The notes under the pieces were generated by a model. That model was not told the origin of the DNA. It worked only from the letters and a program-made list of their open reading frames with translations, and ran no database searches. Of a DNA stretch of 64,000 bases, positions 16,713 to 26,574 are shown piece after piece (position 1 is the first letter of the stretch; the number at the start of each line of letters is the position of its first letter). The DNA lies in contig NZ_CP083663.1 of the NCBI RefSeq assembly GCF_020097815.1, positions 1,116,001 through 1,180,000 on the forward strand. The letters run 5' to 3'. A program made the translations under genes and the position numbers. The stretch is from Haloprofundus salinisoli (GTDB taxonomy: Archaea; Halobacteriota; Halobacteria; Halobacteriales; Haloferacaceae).

Positions 16713-17408
16713 TCAGTCGGCCGTGACGGTGCCGGGCTCCTTCGCGGCGGCCTTCTCGGCTTCTTCCTTTTCGGCCTTCTCCTCTTCTTCCTTCTTCGCT
16801 TTGATCTTCTTCATGCGGAAGATCTCCTCGCGCTCCTGTTCTTCGAGCTTCTGCTCGATGTACTCCTCGGCGTCGTAGAGGTCCGGAAGCACCTTGAACT
16901 CCAGCGCGTTGACGCGGCGCTTCGTCGTCTCGATCTCGTGGAGCATCTTCTTCATCGCCGTCTCGACTTCGGCGGCGAGGATGATGGATTCGAGGAGTTC
17001 CTCGTAGGCGTCGGCGGCCTCGTCGATGCGGGCCGAAGAGCCGAGGAGACCGTAGCCGCGCTGGTCGAGGCTCTTTCTCACCCGGCTGGACTCGATCTGC
17101 GGGACGACGACGCCCATGATGTTCTTCGACTGCGTCGTGATCTCGGGGTGCTCTTTGAGCGCCGCGGCCGCGCCGCGGACGGCGACGTCGCCCTCCATCG
17201 CGCGCGCCATGTTGATCTTGTGCTGGGCGCGCTCGTAGTCGTCGGACAGGCCCGACCGCACGTCCTGCGCCTGGTCGAGGATGTCCATGAACTCCATGAT
17301 GAGACCGTCGCGCTTCTGTTCGAGCGTGTCGTGACCTCGCTCGGAGAGTTCGATGCGGTCCTCGATCTCCATGAGGTTCTTCCGGGTTGGTTTGACGTCT
17401 TCGGCCAT
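16713..17408 (-). CDS. atpD: A-type ATP synthase subunit D
   Basis: The central-shaft subunit D links the catalytic head to rotor parts F and C. The 231-residue protein starts [19 protein letters not shown] and is almost all coiled coil (residues 10-75 and 115-205), with the central [15 protein letters not shown] basic and acidic low-complexity tail with [15 protein letters not shown] ends the chain. It is the last gene of the operon, separated from atpB by 117 bases. That gap contains A-rich runs on the minus strand and could hold a separate weak promoter. Confidence 0.95.
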   Translation of the reverse strand: MAEDVKPTRKNLMEIEDRIELSERGHDTLEQKRDGLIMEFMDILDQAQDVRSGLSDDYERAQHKINMARAMEGDVAVRGAAAALKEHPEITTQSKNIMGVVVPQIESSRVRKSLDQRGYGLLGSSARIDEAADAYEELLESIILAAEVETAMKKMLHEIETTKRRVNALEFKVLPDLYDAEEYIEQKLEEQEREEIFRMKKIKAKKEEEEKAEKEEAEKAAAKEPGTVTAD

Positions 17409-17525
17409 CTCTTGTCGGGAGGTTGCGGATGGAGGCGGTTAACCTTTTTCTGTTTTTCCCGCCGTCGACGGAGTCGAGAGTCGCCGCTCGTTGGGCGGAT
17501 AAACGGAGGGAGAGAGATATCGAGA

Positions 17526-18950
17526 TTAGTCCGCGGCGACTTCTTCGGCGGGTTCCTCGCCGACGTCTTCGCGGTAGTACTTCTCGATGAGGTCCTCGTC
17601 GATACGGTTCAGTTCCGGCTTCGGGAACATCGACAGCAGGTCCCAGCCGATGTCGAGGGTCTCCTCGATGGTTCGGTTGGTGTCGAAGCCCTGGTCGATG
17701 AACTCCTCCTCGAAGCGGTCCGCGAAGTCGAGGTACTTGTTGTCGCGTTCGCTCAGCGCCTCGCGGCCGACGATGTTCACCAGGTCGCGGAGGTCCTCAC
17801 CCTCCGCGTATGCGGCGTACATCTGGTCGGAGACGTCCGCGTGGTCCTCGCGGGTGAGGCCCTCGCCGATACCGTCGTCCATCAGCCGAGAGAGGCTGGG
17901 GAGCGGGTTGATCGGCGGTTCGATACCCTGCGAGTTGAGGTTCCGGTCGATGTAGATCTGTCCCTCGGTGATGTAGCCGGTCAGGTCCGGAATCGGGTGG
18001 GTGTCGTCGTCACCCGGCATCGTGAGGATGGGAATCTGCGTGACCGAGCCCTCGCGGCCCTCGATACGACCGGCACGCTCGTAGAGCTGTGCCAAGTCGG
18101 TGTACATGTAGCCGGGGTAGCCACGTCGACCCGGCACCTCTTCGCGCGCGGCACCGATCTCGCGCAGCGCCTCGCAGTAGTTGGTCATGTCCGTGAGGAT
18201 GACCAGCACGTGGTAGTCCTTCTCGAAGGCGAGGTACTCGGCGGTCGTCAGCGCCATGCGCGGCGTGACCGTCCGCTCGACGGCGGGGTCGTCCGCGAGG
18301 TTCATGAAGACCACGGAGCGCTCCAGCGCGCCGGTGCGCTCGAAGTCCTCCATGAACTCGTTGGCCTCTTCGGCGGTGATACCCATCGCGCCGAAGATAA
18401 CGGCGAACTCGCTGGCGTCTTCGCCCTCGTCGGTCGCCTCCTCGGGCACCGTCGCCTGACGGGCGATCTGCAGCGCGAGGTTGTTGTGCGGCAGGCCGGA
18501 CGCCGAGAAGATGGGCAGTTTCTGCCCGCGGACGAGCGTGTTCATCCCGTCGATGGCGGAGACGCCCGACTGGATGAACTCCTCGGGGTACTCCCGGGAG
18601 AACGGGTTGATCGCCTCGCCGATGATGTCGTGGCGCTCGTCGGGGACGATCTCCGGGCCGCCGTCGATGGGCTGGCCGGAGCCGTCGAGAACCCGCCCGA
18701 GGAGGTCCTCGGTGACGGGCATCTTCAGCGTCTCGCCGAGGAAACGGACGGACGCGTTCTGGTCGATACCGGTGGTCCCCTCGAACACCTGGATGGCAAC
18801 GAGACCTTCCGAGGATTCGAGAACCTGGCCGCGCTTCGTCTCGCCGTTCGGCGTCTCGATCTCGACGATCTCGTCGTAGCCGACGGGTTCGTCGACTTCG
18901 GCGAACACCAGCGGACCGCTGATTTCGGTGATGGTTTGGTACTCTTTCAT
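17526..18950 (-). CDS. atpB: A-type ATP synthase subunit B
   Basis: This is the non-catalytic nucleotide-binding subunit of the A1 head, 474 residues from [20 protein letters not shown]. The true P-loop is absent, as expected. The family region [40 protein letters not shown] and [20 protein letters not shown] are conserved. The ATG is placed at 18950 because it overlaps the atpA stop codon by one base (TAATG); the in-frame upstream extension lies inside atpA. The order A-B-D is standard for archaea. Confidence 0.97.
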   Translation of the reverse strand: MKEYQTITEISGPLVFAEVDEPVGYDEIVEIETPNGETKRGQVLESSEGLVAIQVFEGTTGIDQNASVRFLGETLKMPVTEDLLGRVLDGSGQPIDGGPEIVPDERHDIIGEAINPFSREYPEEFIQSGVSAIDGMNTLVRGQKLPIFSASGLPHNNLALQIARQATVPEEATDEGEDASEFAVIFGAMGITAEEANEFMEDFERTGALERSVVFMNLADDPAVERTVTPRMALTTAEYLAFEKDYHVLVILTDMTNYCEALREIGAAREEVPGRRGYPGYMYTDLAQLYERAGRIEGREGSVTQIPILTMPGDDDTHPIPDLTGYITEGQIYIDRNLNSQGIEPPINPLPSLSRLMDDGIGEGLTREDHADVSDQMYAAYAEGEDLRDLVNIVGREALSERDNKYLDFADRFEEEFIDQGFDTNRTIEETLDIGWDLLSMFPKPELNRIDEDLIEKYYREDVGEEPAEEVAAD

Positions 18951-20710
18951 TAGTAGAGCTCCCGGAGCTGTTCGGCGATGTCGTCTTTCAGGTCGGCGAT
19001 GTACTCCTCCCACTCCTCCTGGACGCCGACGCGGTTGATGCGCGGTGCGGCGTCGATGGCCGTGATCTCCTCGACGGGGACGCCGGCTTCGAGCGCCTTG
19101 AACGCCTCGTCGTGGTAGTGGTGGATGGCCGTCAGGAGCAGGTACGTCTTCTTCGGCGGACAGTAGGTGTCCGTCGGGTGGAACGCGTTCTGCTGGAGGT
19201 ACGCCTCGCGCAGGTAGCGCGCGACGTCGAGCGTCAGCTGCTGGTCCTCAGGCAGCGCGTCCTTACCGACCAGCTGAACGATCTCCTGCAGTTCGCCCTC
19301 CTCGTCGAGCACGTCGACGCCCCACTGGCGCTCCTCGGGCCAGTCGTCGGCGACGTTCTCGACGAACCAGGGGTCGAGCTGGTTCTTGTACAGCGAGTAC
19401 GACTCGCTCCAGTTGATCGCCGGGAAGTGTCGCCGTTCGGCGAGGTCGGCGTCCAGCGCCCAGAACGTCTTCACGATGCGAAGCGTGTTCTGGGTGACCG
19501 GCTCGGAGAAGTCGCCGCCCGGCGGCGACACCGCGCCGATAGCCGAGACCGAGCCTTCCGTGCCGTTGATGTTCTCGAAGTAGCCGGCGCGCTCGTAGAA
19601 CTGCGAGAGGCGCGCGGCGAGGTAGGCGGGGTAGCCCTCCTCACCGGGCATCTCCTCCAGCCGGGAGGAGATCTCGCGCATCGCCTCGGCCCACCGCGAG
19701 GTGGAGTCGGCCATCAGCGCGACGTCGTAGCCCATGTCGCGGTAGTACTCCGCGATGGTGATGCCCGTGTAGATGCACGACTCGCGCGCGGCGACGGGCA
19801 TGTTCGACGTGTTGGCGATGAGCGACGTCCGGGCCATCAGCGGGTTGCCGGTCGTCGGGTCCTCCAGTTCGGGGAAGTCCTCGATAACCTCGGTCATCTC
19901 GTTACCGCGCTCGCCGCAGCCGACGTAGACGATGATGTCCGCGTCGGCGTACTTGGCGAGCTGGTGCTGGGTGACCGTCTTCCCGGAACCGAACGGCCCC
20001 GGAATCGCGGCCGTCCCGCCTTTGGCGATGGGGAAGAGGCCGTCGAGGATGCGCTGTCCCGACACGAGCGGGATGCGCGGGGTCTTCTTCTCCTTGGAGG
20101 GGCGGGCCTGACGGACCGGCCACTCCTGGTGCATCGTGATCTCCTCGCCGTTGTCGAGTTCGACGACCGTCTCCTGGACGGTGAACGAACCGGCCTCGAT
20201 GGCGGCGACTTCGCCGCCCTCGGAGTTCGGCGGGACGAGCACCTTGTGGTCGATGGTGACCGTCTCCTCGACGGTGCCGACCACGTCACCGGGGGCGACT
20301 TCGTCGCCCTCCGAGACTTCGGGTACGAACTCCCACTCTCTGTCCATCTCGATACCGGGCGCGTCGACACCGCGGTCGAGGAAGGCGCTGTTCATCTTCT
20401 CTTCGAGCACGTCGAGCGGTCGCTGGACGCCGTCGTAGATGGTGTCCAGCAGGCCGGGACCGAGGTCGACGGTCAGCGGCTCGCCCGTGTTCTCGACGGG
20501 TTCGCCCGGGCCGACGCCCGAGGTCTCCTCATACACTTGGATGGTCGTGGTGTCGCCCTCGATCTCGATGACTTCGCCCATCAGCCCTTCGTCACCGACG
20601 TACACGACGTCGTTCATCCGGGCGTCGAGGTCGACAGCGGTCACGACCGGACCACTCACGCTCTGAATTCGGCCGTCCTCTCGGACGGTCTCTTGTGTTG
20701 CTTGGCTCAT
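18950..20710 (-). CDS. atpA: A-type ATP synthase catalytic subunit A
   Basis: This is the catalytic subunit of the A1 head, 586 residues, with Walker [10 protein letters not shown] near residue 240. The family-specific non-homologous insert lies before it (residues about 115-200). The arginine-finger region and [20 protein letters not shown] are conserved, as is the C-terminal helical domain ending [10 protein letters not shown]. No intein is present, although some archaeal A subunits carry one. The start ATG overlaps the stop of atpF by four bases. Confidence 0.98.
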   Translation of the reverse strand: MSQATQETVREDGRIQSVSGPVVTAVDLDARMNDVVYVGDEGLMGEVIEIEGDTTTIQVYEETSGVGPGEPVENTGEPLTVDLGPGLLDTIYDGVQRPLDVLEEKMNSAFLDRGVDAPGIEMDREWEFVPEVSEGDEVAPGDVVGTVEETVTIDHKVLVPPNSEGGEVAAIEAGSFTVQETVVELDNGEEITMHQEWPVRQARPSKEKKTPRIPLVSGQRILDGLFPIAKGGTAAIPGPFGSGKTVTQHQLAKYADADIIVYVGCGERGNEMTEVIEDFPELEDPTTGNPLMARTSLIANTSNMPVAARESCIYTGITIAEYYRDMGYDVALMADSTSRWAEAMREISSRLEEMPGEEGYPAYLAARLSQFYERAGYFENINGTEGSVSAIGAVSPPGGDFSEPVTQNTLRIVKTFWALDADLAERRHFPAINWSESYSLYKNQLDPWFVENVADDWPEERQWGVDVLDEEGELQEIVQLVGKDALPEDQQLTLDVARYLREAYLQQNAFHPTDTYCPPKKTYLLLTAIHHYHDEAFKALEAGVPVEEITAIDAAPRINRVGVQEEWEEYIADLKDDIAEQLRELY

Positions 20711-21039
20711 TGGTTCTCGTCCTCCATTAGGTCGATACCGATCGCTCGTTTGATCTGGTCACGCAGTCCGCCGCCGCCCGCACCGCCCGCACCGAGCGTG
20801 ACGAGCGTCGGTTCGATGCTCTGCTCGACGGACTTTCGGACGTTGCGCGAGAGGTGCGCGAGGTCCTCGTCGTGCATCACGATGATGCCGACGTCGCCGT
20901 CGGCGAGCGTCTCTTCGACGGCGGCGTCGAGACGCTCGTCTTTCTCCGCCTCGGGGACGTTCTGGAACTTCCGAACGCCCGCGAGGCGGAAGCCGGTGGT
21001 GAAGTCGGGACTGCCGATGACGGCTATCTCCTGACTCAT
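20707..21039 (-). CDS. atpF: A-type ATP synthase subunit F
   Basis: This 110-residue rotor subunit begins [20 protein letters not shown], the classic Rossmann-like start of V/A-type subunit F. It continues [13 protein letters not shown] and [19 protein letters not shown]. The N-terminal ATG (21039) is chosen because the open frame upstream lies inside atpC. Both ends overlap neighbours by four bases, pointing to coupled translation of C-F-A. Confidence 0.95.
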   Translation of the reverse strand: MSQEIAVIGSPDFTTGFRLAGVRKFQNVPEAEKDERLDAAVEETLADGDVGIIVMHDEDLAHLSRNVRKSVEQSIEPTLVTLGAGGAGGGGLRDQIKRAIGIDLMEDENQ

Positions 21040-22082
21040 AGTATCACCAGTTCGTCTTCGATTTCGTCCTCGGAGAGCCCCGCCTCGCGTGCACGGGCGA
21101 TGGCGCGGATGTTCTCCACTTCCCGCTCCTTGGCGAGAATGTAGGAGATGATCAGCGACACCGACAGCGGGAACACGTGGCCGAGGCTCTCGGAGTACTC
21201 CAACAGCGCCGCTTCGAGCGCGCGCTCGAAGCCGATGAGGCTGTCGGCGCGTTCGAGGTCGGTCAGCGCCGCCGAGAGGCGGTCGCCGTAGACGCTCTCG
21301 CGGATACGGGTCACGAGCTCCTCCGGACTCGACGCCAGCTGCGACAGCTCCGTCGCGCTGAACAGGCGGCCGCCGTCGATGTAGTACTCCGAGGGGTCGA
21401 TGTTCGCCCCGCTTCGGGCGAGACGAAGCGCGTTCCGCGCGTTGCGGAAGTCGATTTCGGCGTGCAGGAACTCGCGGTACTGCTCGGTCGACTCGTTCGT
21501 GACGAGGCCGCTGAGCAGGTTCTCGTAGAACGCGCGGTCGACGGCGTTCTCCAGCGGGACCAGCACGCCCGACTCCTCGTAGTCGTCGTACGCCGCCCGC
21601 AACGGCGGGCCGTAGATGGTGCCGCTCAGTCGGTCGACGACCTCCTCGATGGTGGTCGCTTCGAGCAGCCGTTCGATGAGACGGTCGTCGAACTCGCCGG
21701 CGCGGATGAGGTCGGTCTCGACCTCCTCGCGCGGCGTGTCGGCGTAGATGCCGCGGATGACCGTCTTGACGTTCCACGCGTCGAACTTCCGGAGGTAGCG
21801 TGCGATGAGGTCGTACAGTCGCCCGTCGGCCCAATCGAGGATGTCGTTGAACTGCTTTGCGAGGCTGCGGTTCAGCGCGTACTCGATCAGGTCGACGCCC
21901 GAAAAGCGGGCCCCGAGGGCGTTTATCTCCTCTTCGTACGTCGACTCCTCCATGAAGCGAGCGATCTCGGCGGGGCCCATCCGGAGGAGTTTGCGGTAGT
22001 CCTCGTCGTCGTACAGTGCGCCGCGTCGCGCTCTGACGCGGGCGTTGACGTACTCCGGATTCGAGCTGCCGGTTGCGCTCAT
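21036..22082 (-). CDS. atpC: A-type ATP synthase subunit C
   Basis: Subunit C (the yeast Vma6/d equivalent) couples the central stalk to the membrane K ring. The 348-residue helical protein begins MSATGSSNPEYVNARVRARR. It shows the three-fold repeat of C subunits (YRKLLRMGPAEIARFMEEST, YYIDGGRLFSATELSQLA, YILAKEREVENIRAIARARE). It overlaps atpE and atpF by four bases each. Confidence 0.95.
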   Translation of the reverse strand: MSATGSSNPEYVNARVRARRGALYDDEDYRKLLRMGPAEIARFMEESTYEEEINALGARFSGVDLIEYALNRSLAKQFNDILDWADGRLYDLIARYLRKFDAWNVKTVIRGIYADTPREEVETDLIRAGEFDDRLIERLLEATTIEEVVDRLSGTIYGPPLRAAYDDYEESGVLVPLENAVDRAFYENLLSGLVTNESTEQYREFLHAEIDFRNARNALRLARSGANIDPSEYYIDGGRLFSATELSQLASSPEELVTRIRESVYGDRLSAALTDLERADSLIGFERALEAALLEYSESLGHVFPLSVSLIISYILAKEREVENIRAIARAREAGLSEDEIEDELVIL

Positions 22083-22660
22083 TGTTCGAACAGTCGGGCG
22101 CTCACGTCCTTTAAGTTGTCCTCCCAGACGGCGTCGAGGACCGAATCGAACGTGTTGTTCACCCGAACGCGGGAGTTTCGTCCCTCGACGACGACGCCGC
22201 CGAGACAGGCGCGGTCGCCCGCGAACTCGTAGCCGTCGTAGTCGGCGAGAATCTCGGCGATGAGCGCCTCGTCGTCGGCGCGTCCGTAGACGAACACTTC
22301 GTCCTCGTCTTCGAACTCCGTCGACGCCGCGTCGAGCAGCTCACGGGTGAGCTCCTCGCGGTCGGCACCGTCGAGAGCGACCAGTTCGGCCTCGACCCGC
22401 TCGTAGACGTCTTCGAGCACGTCGCGGCGGGCTTCGAGGCGCTGCTGTTTCGCCTGCAGTTTCGCGCTGGAGAGCGACTGTTCGCGCTCCTGGGCGATCT
22501 TTCGCTCGACGGCGCGTTCGCGCTCTTCGAGCAGTTCCTCTGCGTCGGCTTCGGCTTCGGCGACGATCTCGTCGGCACGCGCTTGGCCCTCCTCGCGGAT
22601 GTTCTCCGCACGTGCGCGGGCGTCGTCCCGAATGTCCTCAACGACAGTATCCAAACTCAT
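22079..22660 (-). CDS. atpE: A-type ATP synthase subunit E
   Basis: Peripheral-stalk subunit E, 193 residues. The N-terminal half is a long charged coiled coil (residues 1-95, including EDIRDDARARAENIREEGQA). The C-terminal half is the globular head with VRVNNTFDSVLDAVWEDNL. It pairs with subunit H of the same operon to form the stator stalk. It follows atpK by 20 bases. Confidence 0.95.
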   Translation of the reverse strand: MSLDTVVEDIRDDARARAENIREEGQARADEIVAEAEADAEELLEERERAVERKIAQEREQSLSSAKLQAKQQRLEARRDVLEDVYERVEAELVALDGADREELTRELLDAASTEFEDEDEVFVYGRADDEALIAEILADYDGYEFAGDRACLGGVVVEGRNSRVRVNNTFDSVLDAVWEDNLKDVSARLFEQ

Positions 22661-22680
22661 GGTGGAAAGAGAGAGGTGGT

Positions 22681-22944
22681 TTAACCGAGGATGAACACGA
22701 CGACGAGCGCGAGAATGACGAGCGTCTCCGGCAGGACCGTCAGGATGAGGCCCTGAACGAAGAGGCTGTCGTCCTCGGCGAGAGCGCCGACGGCGGCGGC
22801 ACCGATGCCACGCTCCGCGTAGCCTGCGCCGAGTGCGGCGAGACCGACCGCGAGACCGGCGGCGGCGGCGCCGTCGAGCGCCGGGCCGTTGGATCCTTGA
22901 GCCTGCAGTGCAACGTTAGCGACTTCGGGTAGGGTTTCGATCAT
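22681..22944 (-). CDS. atpK: A-type ATP synthase membrane subunit K (rotor ring)
   Basis: The proteolipid of the membrane rotor has 87 residues and a single helical hairpin: AAAGLAVGLAALGAGYAERG and GLILTVLPETLVILALVVV. The ion-binding Glu is in LPETLVI in the second helix. The Gly/Ala-rich first helix is typical of c-type rings. A 183-base gap separates it from atpI, the longest gap within the operon, and contains a promoter-like site. Confidence 0.95.
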   Translation of the reverse strand: MIETLPEVANVALQAQGSNGPALDGAAAAGLAVGLAALGAGYAERGIGAAAVGALAEDDSLFVQGLILTVLPETLVILALVVVFILG

Positions 22945-22992
22945 GGTGGGTAGGTATGGTTCCGGTTAGTCGTCTCCGAACAGTTGGTAGTT

Positions 22993-23014
22993 GACCGCAC
23001 TGCGGTCATAAAAC
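22993..23014 (-). promoter_or_regulatory. TATA-like box with adjoining palindrome upstream of atpK
   Basis: GACCGC-ACT-GCGGTC (22993-23007) is a perfect inverted repeat. It abuts and partly overlaps a minus-strand TATA-like GTTTTATGA (23006-23014). From this box a start near 22983 would give a leader of about 40 bases before atpK. The palindrome lies between box and start, where a repressor would act. Confidence 0.4.
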
Positions 23015-23127
23015 TTCCCAAAACAGACGGCCAAACCGCCCGCTACGGCGTTTGCTACCCGGTGTCACAGACTGGAGAAAATTGTCGTCAGCAGAAGAGA
23101 GAACCGAAGTCGAACGCCGCGGGGCGG

Positions 23128-25350
23128 TCAGTCTTCGGTGGTGTACTTGCGGTCGTAGCCGAACGGTTCGTACTCGCGGCCGCCGCCCTCGTAGAACTTG
23201 CCGAAGAACTCGACGTACTCGAGACGGACCGCCTGCAGACCGGCGCTCGTGATACCGAGCGTCAGCACCAGCGCGTGGCCCAGGATGAGCACGACGATGC
23301 CCACGAGGAACAGCGCCGCCCCGCCGTGGAACAGGCCGCCGAACATGATGGCCTCCGCGCCGTAGTGTTCGACGACCCACTGCGGGCCGTGGTCGATGAG
23401 GAAGTGAATCTCACCGTCGTGCTGATACGCGCCGAACACGAGCAGGTTGACCGCGAGCGCCATCCCGGCCTTCGCGAGCAGCACTGCGCCGATACGGGCG
23501 TACGAGAGCACGTTCACGAGCACGTTGAGGAACTCGACGACCTCCGCGAGGTCGGCGATGGCCAAGAGGACGAATCCGACAGCGAACGCCCCTAAGCCGA
23601 CGAGACCGACCGTCGCCGGGAACCCGTTGAAGCCGAGCTCGAACATCGCCTGCATGTACTGCTGGTTCGACTCTGGCGCAGCGCCGGTGCCGTCGAACAG
23701 CGTGAACAGGAACGCGGGTTTTGCGCTCGCGACGTGCTGGCTGAAGATCCAGACCCACAGCCCGTTCATCATCAGCAGCCACGAGCCGCTCTCGAGGACG
23801 GCGTGCTTCAGGTCGTGGTGTTCGGCGACCTCGAAGAAGTCGAGAATCCACCCGATGTTGAGGTGGACGATGCCGACGAAGATGCTCACGACGAGCCAGC
23901 CGATAGCCCAGCTAATGCCGGCGGGCGAGAGACCCTTCTCCATCGGCGGGTGGCCGCCCCAGATCAGCGCGCCGAGCTGGTGCAGCCCGAATATCTCGCC
24001 GTAGAGGATGCCGAACAGGATGGTGAACGCGCCGGCGAACAGCGTGATGCCGCCCATGCTCCTGAAGGCCGGACGGTCCTCGAACCGGCTGTAGAGATAG
24101 TACCCGATAGCGGTGTAGATGATCCCGTAACCGAGGTCGCCGATCATGAACCCGAAGAAGACGGGGAACGTCAGGAAGACGAACACCGACGGGTCGAACT
24201 CGCTGTACTTCGGTCGGCTGACCGCGTTGACCAAGACCTCGAACGGCTTGACCGCGCCGGGGTTGTCTTGGACGACCGGCGGGTCGTCGTTCTTCGTGAC
24301 GACGCTTCCCCCGTCGGCGCGCGCTTCCGGTTCGTCCGCGCCGCCGTCGGCGGCGGTCGGTTCCCCGCCGGTGCCGCTCGGCACCTGTTCGCGGGTGGCC
24401 TCCTGCCCGTCGCTCGTGAAGCTCGCGCGCTGGATCTCCTCGACTTCGACGTGTTGACCGACGTCGTCGCGGAGCGCGCTCGCAAACTGCGTGTATCGTT
24501 CGGTCGGAATCCACCCCTCGGCGACGAAGGCGTTCTCCGTCGTCGCAAACGAGAGCGGCGCTTCGGTCTTCTGGACCTCGATGGAGAGCTGTTCTTCGGC
24601 GGCGAGCAGAAAGCCCGCGGCGTCGATTTTGACCTCTTCGAGTTCGTCGTCGACCGTCGTCAGCCGCGACTCGAGTTGCTGTTTGCGGTGGCGGAGTTCG
24701 CCGACGTACTCCTCGGGGCTCGACTGCGATTCGGGAACGTCGTACGTCGAGAAGTCGGTGCCGACGAGCGCCTCGTCGAGCGCGTCTTCGCCCGCGCCGT
24801 CTGCGGGGTACGCGAAGACGGCGAACACGTCGTCGCCCTCGTGAATCTCGAACGCTTCGACGCTGTCGGCGGCGACGAGCGAGTGTTCGACGTCGTCGCG
24901 GTCACCTTCGCCGACCGCGACTTGCAGCGTGTCGTAGCCCGACAGCAGGTCGAGGTCGATGCCGAGGTCCGCGAACGGTTCGACGGCGTCGATATCCTCC
25001 TGGATGCTTCGCAGTTCGTCGCGGAGTTCGTCGCGGCGGTCGTCGAGTTCGTTGACCTCCGCGCGGACCTCCGCGAGCTCGGCTTCCAGCGCTTCGTCGG
25101 TGACGATGCGGGTCGGTCCCGCGTCCTCCTCGTCGACGTCGAGGATGCTTTCGAGCGAACGGACCGTCACGAGTTTGTCGGAGGCCGTCTCCGCGCCCTC
25201 GACGGGCGTCCCCTGTGAGAACCCCTCCCAGGAGCCGTCGTAGTCGGAGACGTCCAGCAAGTTCAACTCGTGGGTCGCCTCGATGACGTCGTCCATGAAC
25301 CGTTTGGCCCCGGTAACCGAGACCTTGCTCATCTGCTCAGGTCTGAGCAT
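23128..25350 (-). CDS. atpI: A-type ATP synthase subunit I (stator membrane subunit)
   Basis: Subunit I (the a-subunit) forms the ion path beside the K ring and anchors the stalk. The 740-residue protein has a soluble N-terminal half with coiled-coil stretches (ELAEVRAEVNELDDRRDELR). An acidic linker rich in Glu/Ala/Gly, near residues 330-355, follows. The C-terminal half has about seven or eight membrane helices, starting around FVFLTFPVFFGFMIGDLGYG. The conserved arginine helix is in the LNVLVNVLSYARIGAVLLAK segment. ATG 25350 overlaps atpH by 14 bases; an internal ATG at 25332 is an alternative. Confidence 0.95.
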   Translation of the reverse strand: MLRPEQMSKVSVTGAKRFMDDVIEATHELNLLDVSDYDGSWEGFSQGTPVEGAETASDKLVTVRSLESILDVDEEDAGPTRIVTDEALEAELAEVRAEVNELDDRRDELRDELRSIQEDIDAVEPFADLGIDLDLLSGYDTLQVAVGEGDRDDVEHSLVAADSVEAFEIHEGDDVFAVFAYPADGAGEDALDEALVGTDFSTYDVPESQSSPEEYVGELRHRKQQLESRLTTVDDELEEVKIDAAGFLLAAEEQLSIEVQKTEAPLSFATTENAFVAEGWIPTERYTQFASALRDDVGQHVEVEEIQRASFTSDGQEATREQVPSGTGGEPTAADGGADEPEARADGGSVVTKNDDPPVVQDNPGAVKPFEVLVNAVSRPKYSEFDPSVFVFLTFPVFFGFMIGDLGYGIIYTAIGYYLYSRFEDRPAFRSMGGITLFAGAFTILFGILYGEIFGLHQLGALIWGGHPPMEKGLSPAGISWAIGWLVVSIFVGIVHLNIGWILDFFEVAEHHDLKHAVLESGSWLLMMNGLWVWIFSQHVASAKPAFLFTLFDGTGAAPESNQQYMQAMFELGFNGFPATVGLVGLGAFAVGFVLLAIADLAEVVEFLNVLVNVLSYARIGAVLLAKAGMALAVNLLVFGAYQHDGEIHFLIDHGPQWVVEHYGAEAIMFGGLFHGGAALFLVGIVVLILGHALVLTLGITSAGLQAVRLEYVEFFGKFYEGGGREYEPFGYDRKYTTED

Positions 25351-25669
25351 GCACCGCCTCCTCGAACCGCTCTACCGTGTACTCCACCGCCTCCTCGACG
25401 TTCGACTGCGCCTCGGAGACGAGCTCCTCGCGAGCGCGTTCGCCTTCTTCGATTATCCGCTCGCGTTCGGCCTCGATATCTTCGCGAGCCTCCTCGAGGC
25501 GGCGCTCCTCCGTCTCGGATGCCTCCGCTTCTGCCTCGGCCCGAATCTGCTCGGCGCGATCGCGGGCGTCGGAGATCAGTTCGTCGCGCTCGCGCTCAGC
25601 CTGCGCGATGATGTCGCCGGCGTCGGATTCGGCCGACTTAATCCGTTCGAGAACCTCTGGTCTCGGCAT
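25337..25669 (-). CDS. atpH: A-type ATP synthase subunit H (peripheral stalk)
   Basis: This 110-residue, nearly continuous coiled coil (MPRPEVLERIKSAESDAGDI to RFEEAVHAQT) pairs with subunit E in the stator stalk. Heptads with alternating Ala and charged residues run through the whole chain. The start is ATG 25669, since the upstream in-frame extension passes through the promoter. It is the first gene of the operon H-I-K-E-C-F-A-B-D. Confidence 0.92.
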   Translation of the reverse strand: MPRPEVLERIKSAESDAGDIIAQAERERDELISDARDRAEQIRAEAEAEASETEERRLEEAREDIEAERERIIEEGERAREELVSEAQSNVEEAVEYTVERFEEAVHAQT

Positions 25670-25702
25670 ACTCACTAATCGTTGGAACGTTGCACCACGG
25701 CC

Positions 25703-25710
25703 GTATAAGG
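25703..25710 (-). promoter_or_regulatory. TATA-like box of the ATP synthase operon
   Basis: The minus strand reads CCTTATAC about 37 bases before the atpH ATG, which would give a leader of about ten bases. It lies in the gap shared with the divergent methyltransferase gene at 25855. Confidence 0.45.
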
Positions 25711-25854
25711 TGTTTGCGGAAGCAATCGGGCGATTCGGCGGACGCACATAGCTGTTCCGGGGCCGCGGCGACACGCGACGCCGCCTGGGACCGTCGAACC
25801 CGTCGGTATCGGAGAATCCGCAGGATTATGCCCACCGAGTCCGAACCGCCGGCA

Positions 25855-26478
25855 ATGGGTATCCTCGAGGACAAAGGACGGGCGCGGCTGTTCTACAAGT
25901 ACCTCTCGAAGGTGTACGATCAGGTCAACCCGTTCATCTGGAACGAAGAGATGCGCGCGGAAGCGCTGGCACTTCTCGACATCGAACGGGGTGACCGCGT
26001 TCTCGACGTCGGCTGCGGCACCGGGTTCGGCACCGAAGGCCTGCTCCAGCACACCGACGACGTCCACGGTATCGACCAGAGCATCCACCAGATGGAGAAG
26101 GCGTTCCAGAAGTTCGGCAAGCGCGACAAGGTCAAGTTCTACCGCGGCGACGCCGAGCGGCTTCCGTTCAGAGACGACAGTTTCGACGTCGTCTGGTCCT
26201 CCGGGTCCATCGAGTACTGGCCGAACCCGGTCGACGCGCTCGAAGAGTTCCGTCGCGTCGTCAAACCCGGCCAGCAGGTGCTCGTCGTCGGCCCGAACTA
26301 CCCGAAGACGACCGTCATGCAGAAAGTCGCCGACTCCATCATGCTGTTCTACGACGAGGAGGAGGCCGACCGGATGTTCGAACAGGCGGGCTTCGAGGAC
26401 GTCGAACACGTGCTGATGGGGCCGTCGTACGACCCCGACATCGCCATCACCACGGTCGCTCGCGCACCCGAAAAGTAG
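25855..26478 (+). CDS. SAM-dependent methyltransferase (quinone-type, plant MPBQ methyltransferase-like)
   Basis: The 207-residue class I methyltransferase has motif I LDVGCGTGFGTEG near residue 50, VHGIDQSIHQME (motif II) and WSSGSIEYWPNPVDAL (motif IV/post-II). The IEYWPNP segment, the start MGILEDKGRARLFYKYLSKVYD and the end resemble 2-methyl-6-phytyl/solanyl benzoquinol methyltransferases and UbiE/MenG-like enzymes. A role in menaquinone methylation is therefore plausible but inferred. ATG 25855 is preferred to one nine codons upstream because the conserved N-terminus begins there. It is divergent from the ATP synthase operon. Confidence 0.82.
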   Translation: MGILEDKGRARLFYKYLSKVYDQVNPFIWNEEMRAEALALLDIERGDRVLDVGCGTGFGTEGLLQHTDDVHGIDQSIHQMEKAFQKFGKRDKVKFYRGDAERLPFRDDSFDVVWSSGSIEYWPNPVDALEEFRRVVKPGQQVLVVGPNYPKTTVMQKVADSIMLFYDEEEADRMFEQAGFEDVEHVLMGPSYDPDIAITTVARAPEK

Positions 26479-26574
26479 CGGCGAGCGACGACGGCAGCTC
26501 CGAGCGACGAGACTGCTCGACCGACTTTTCCACGGAGCCTCGTTCGTCGGGCGAGCGCCGTTTCGAACTGCCGC

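Noticed and set aside
16701-18953. 750-codon plus-strand frame across atpD and atpB.
   Set aside because: It is antisense to two certain ATP synthase genes and its translation lacks any recognisable fold.
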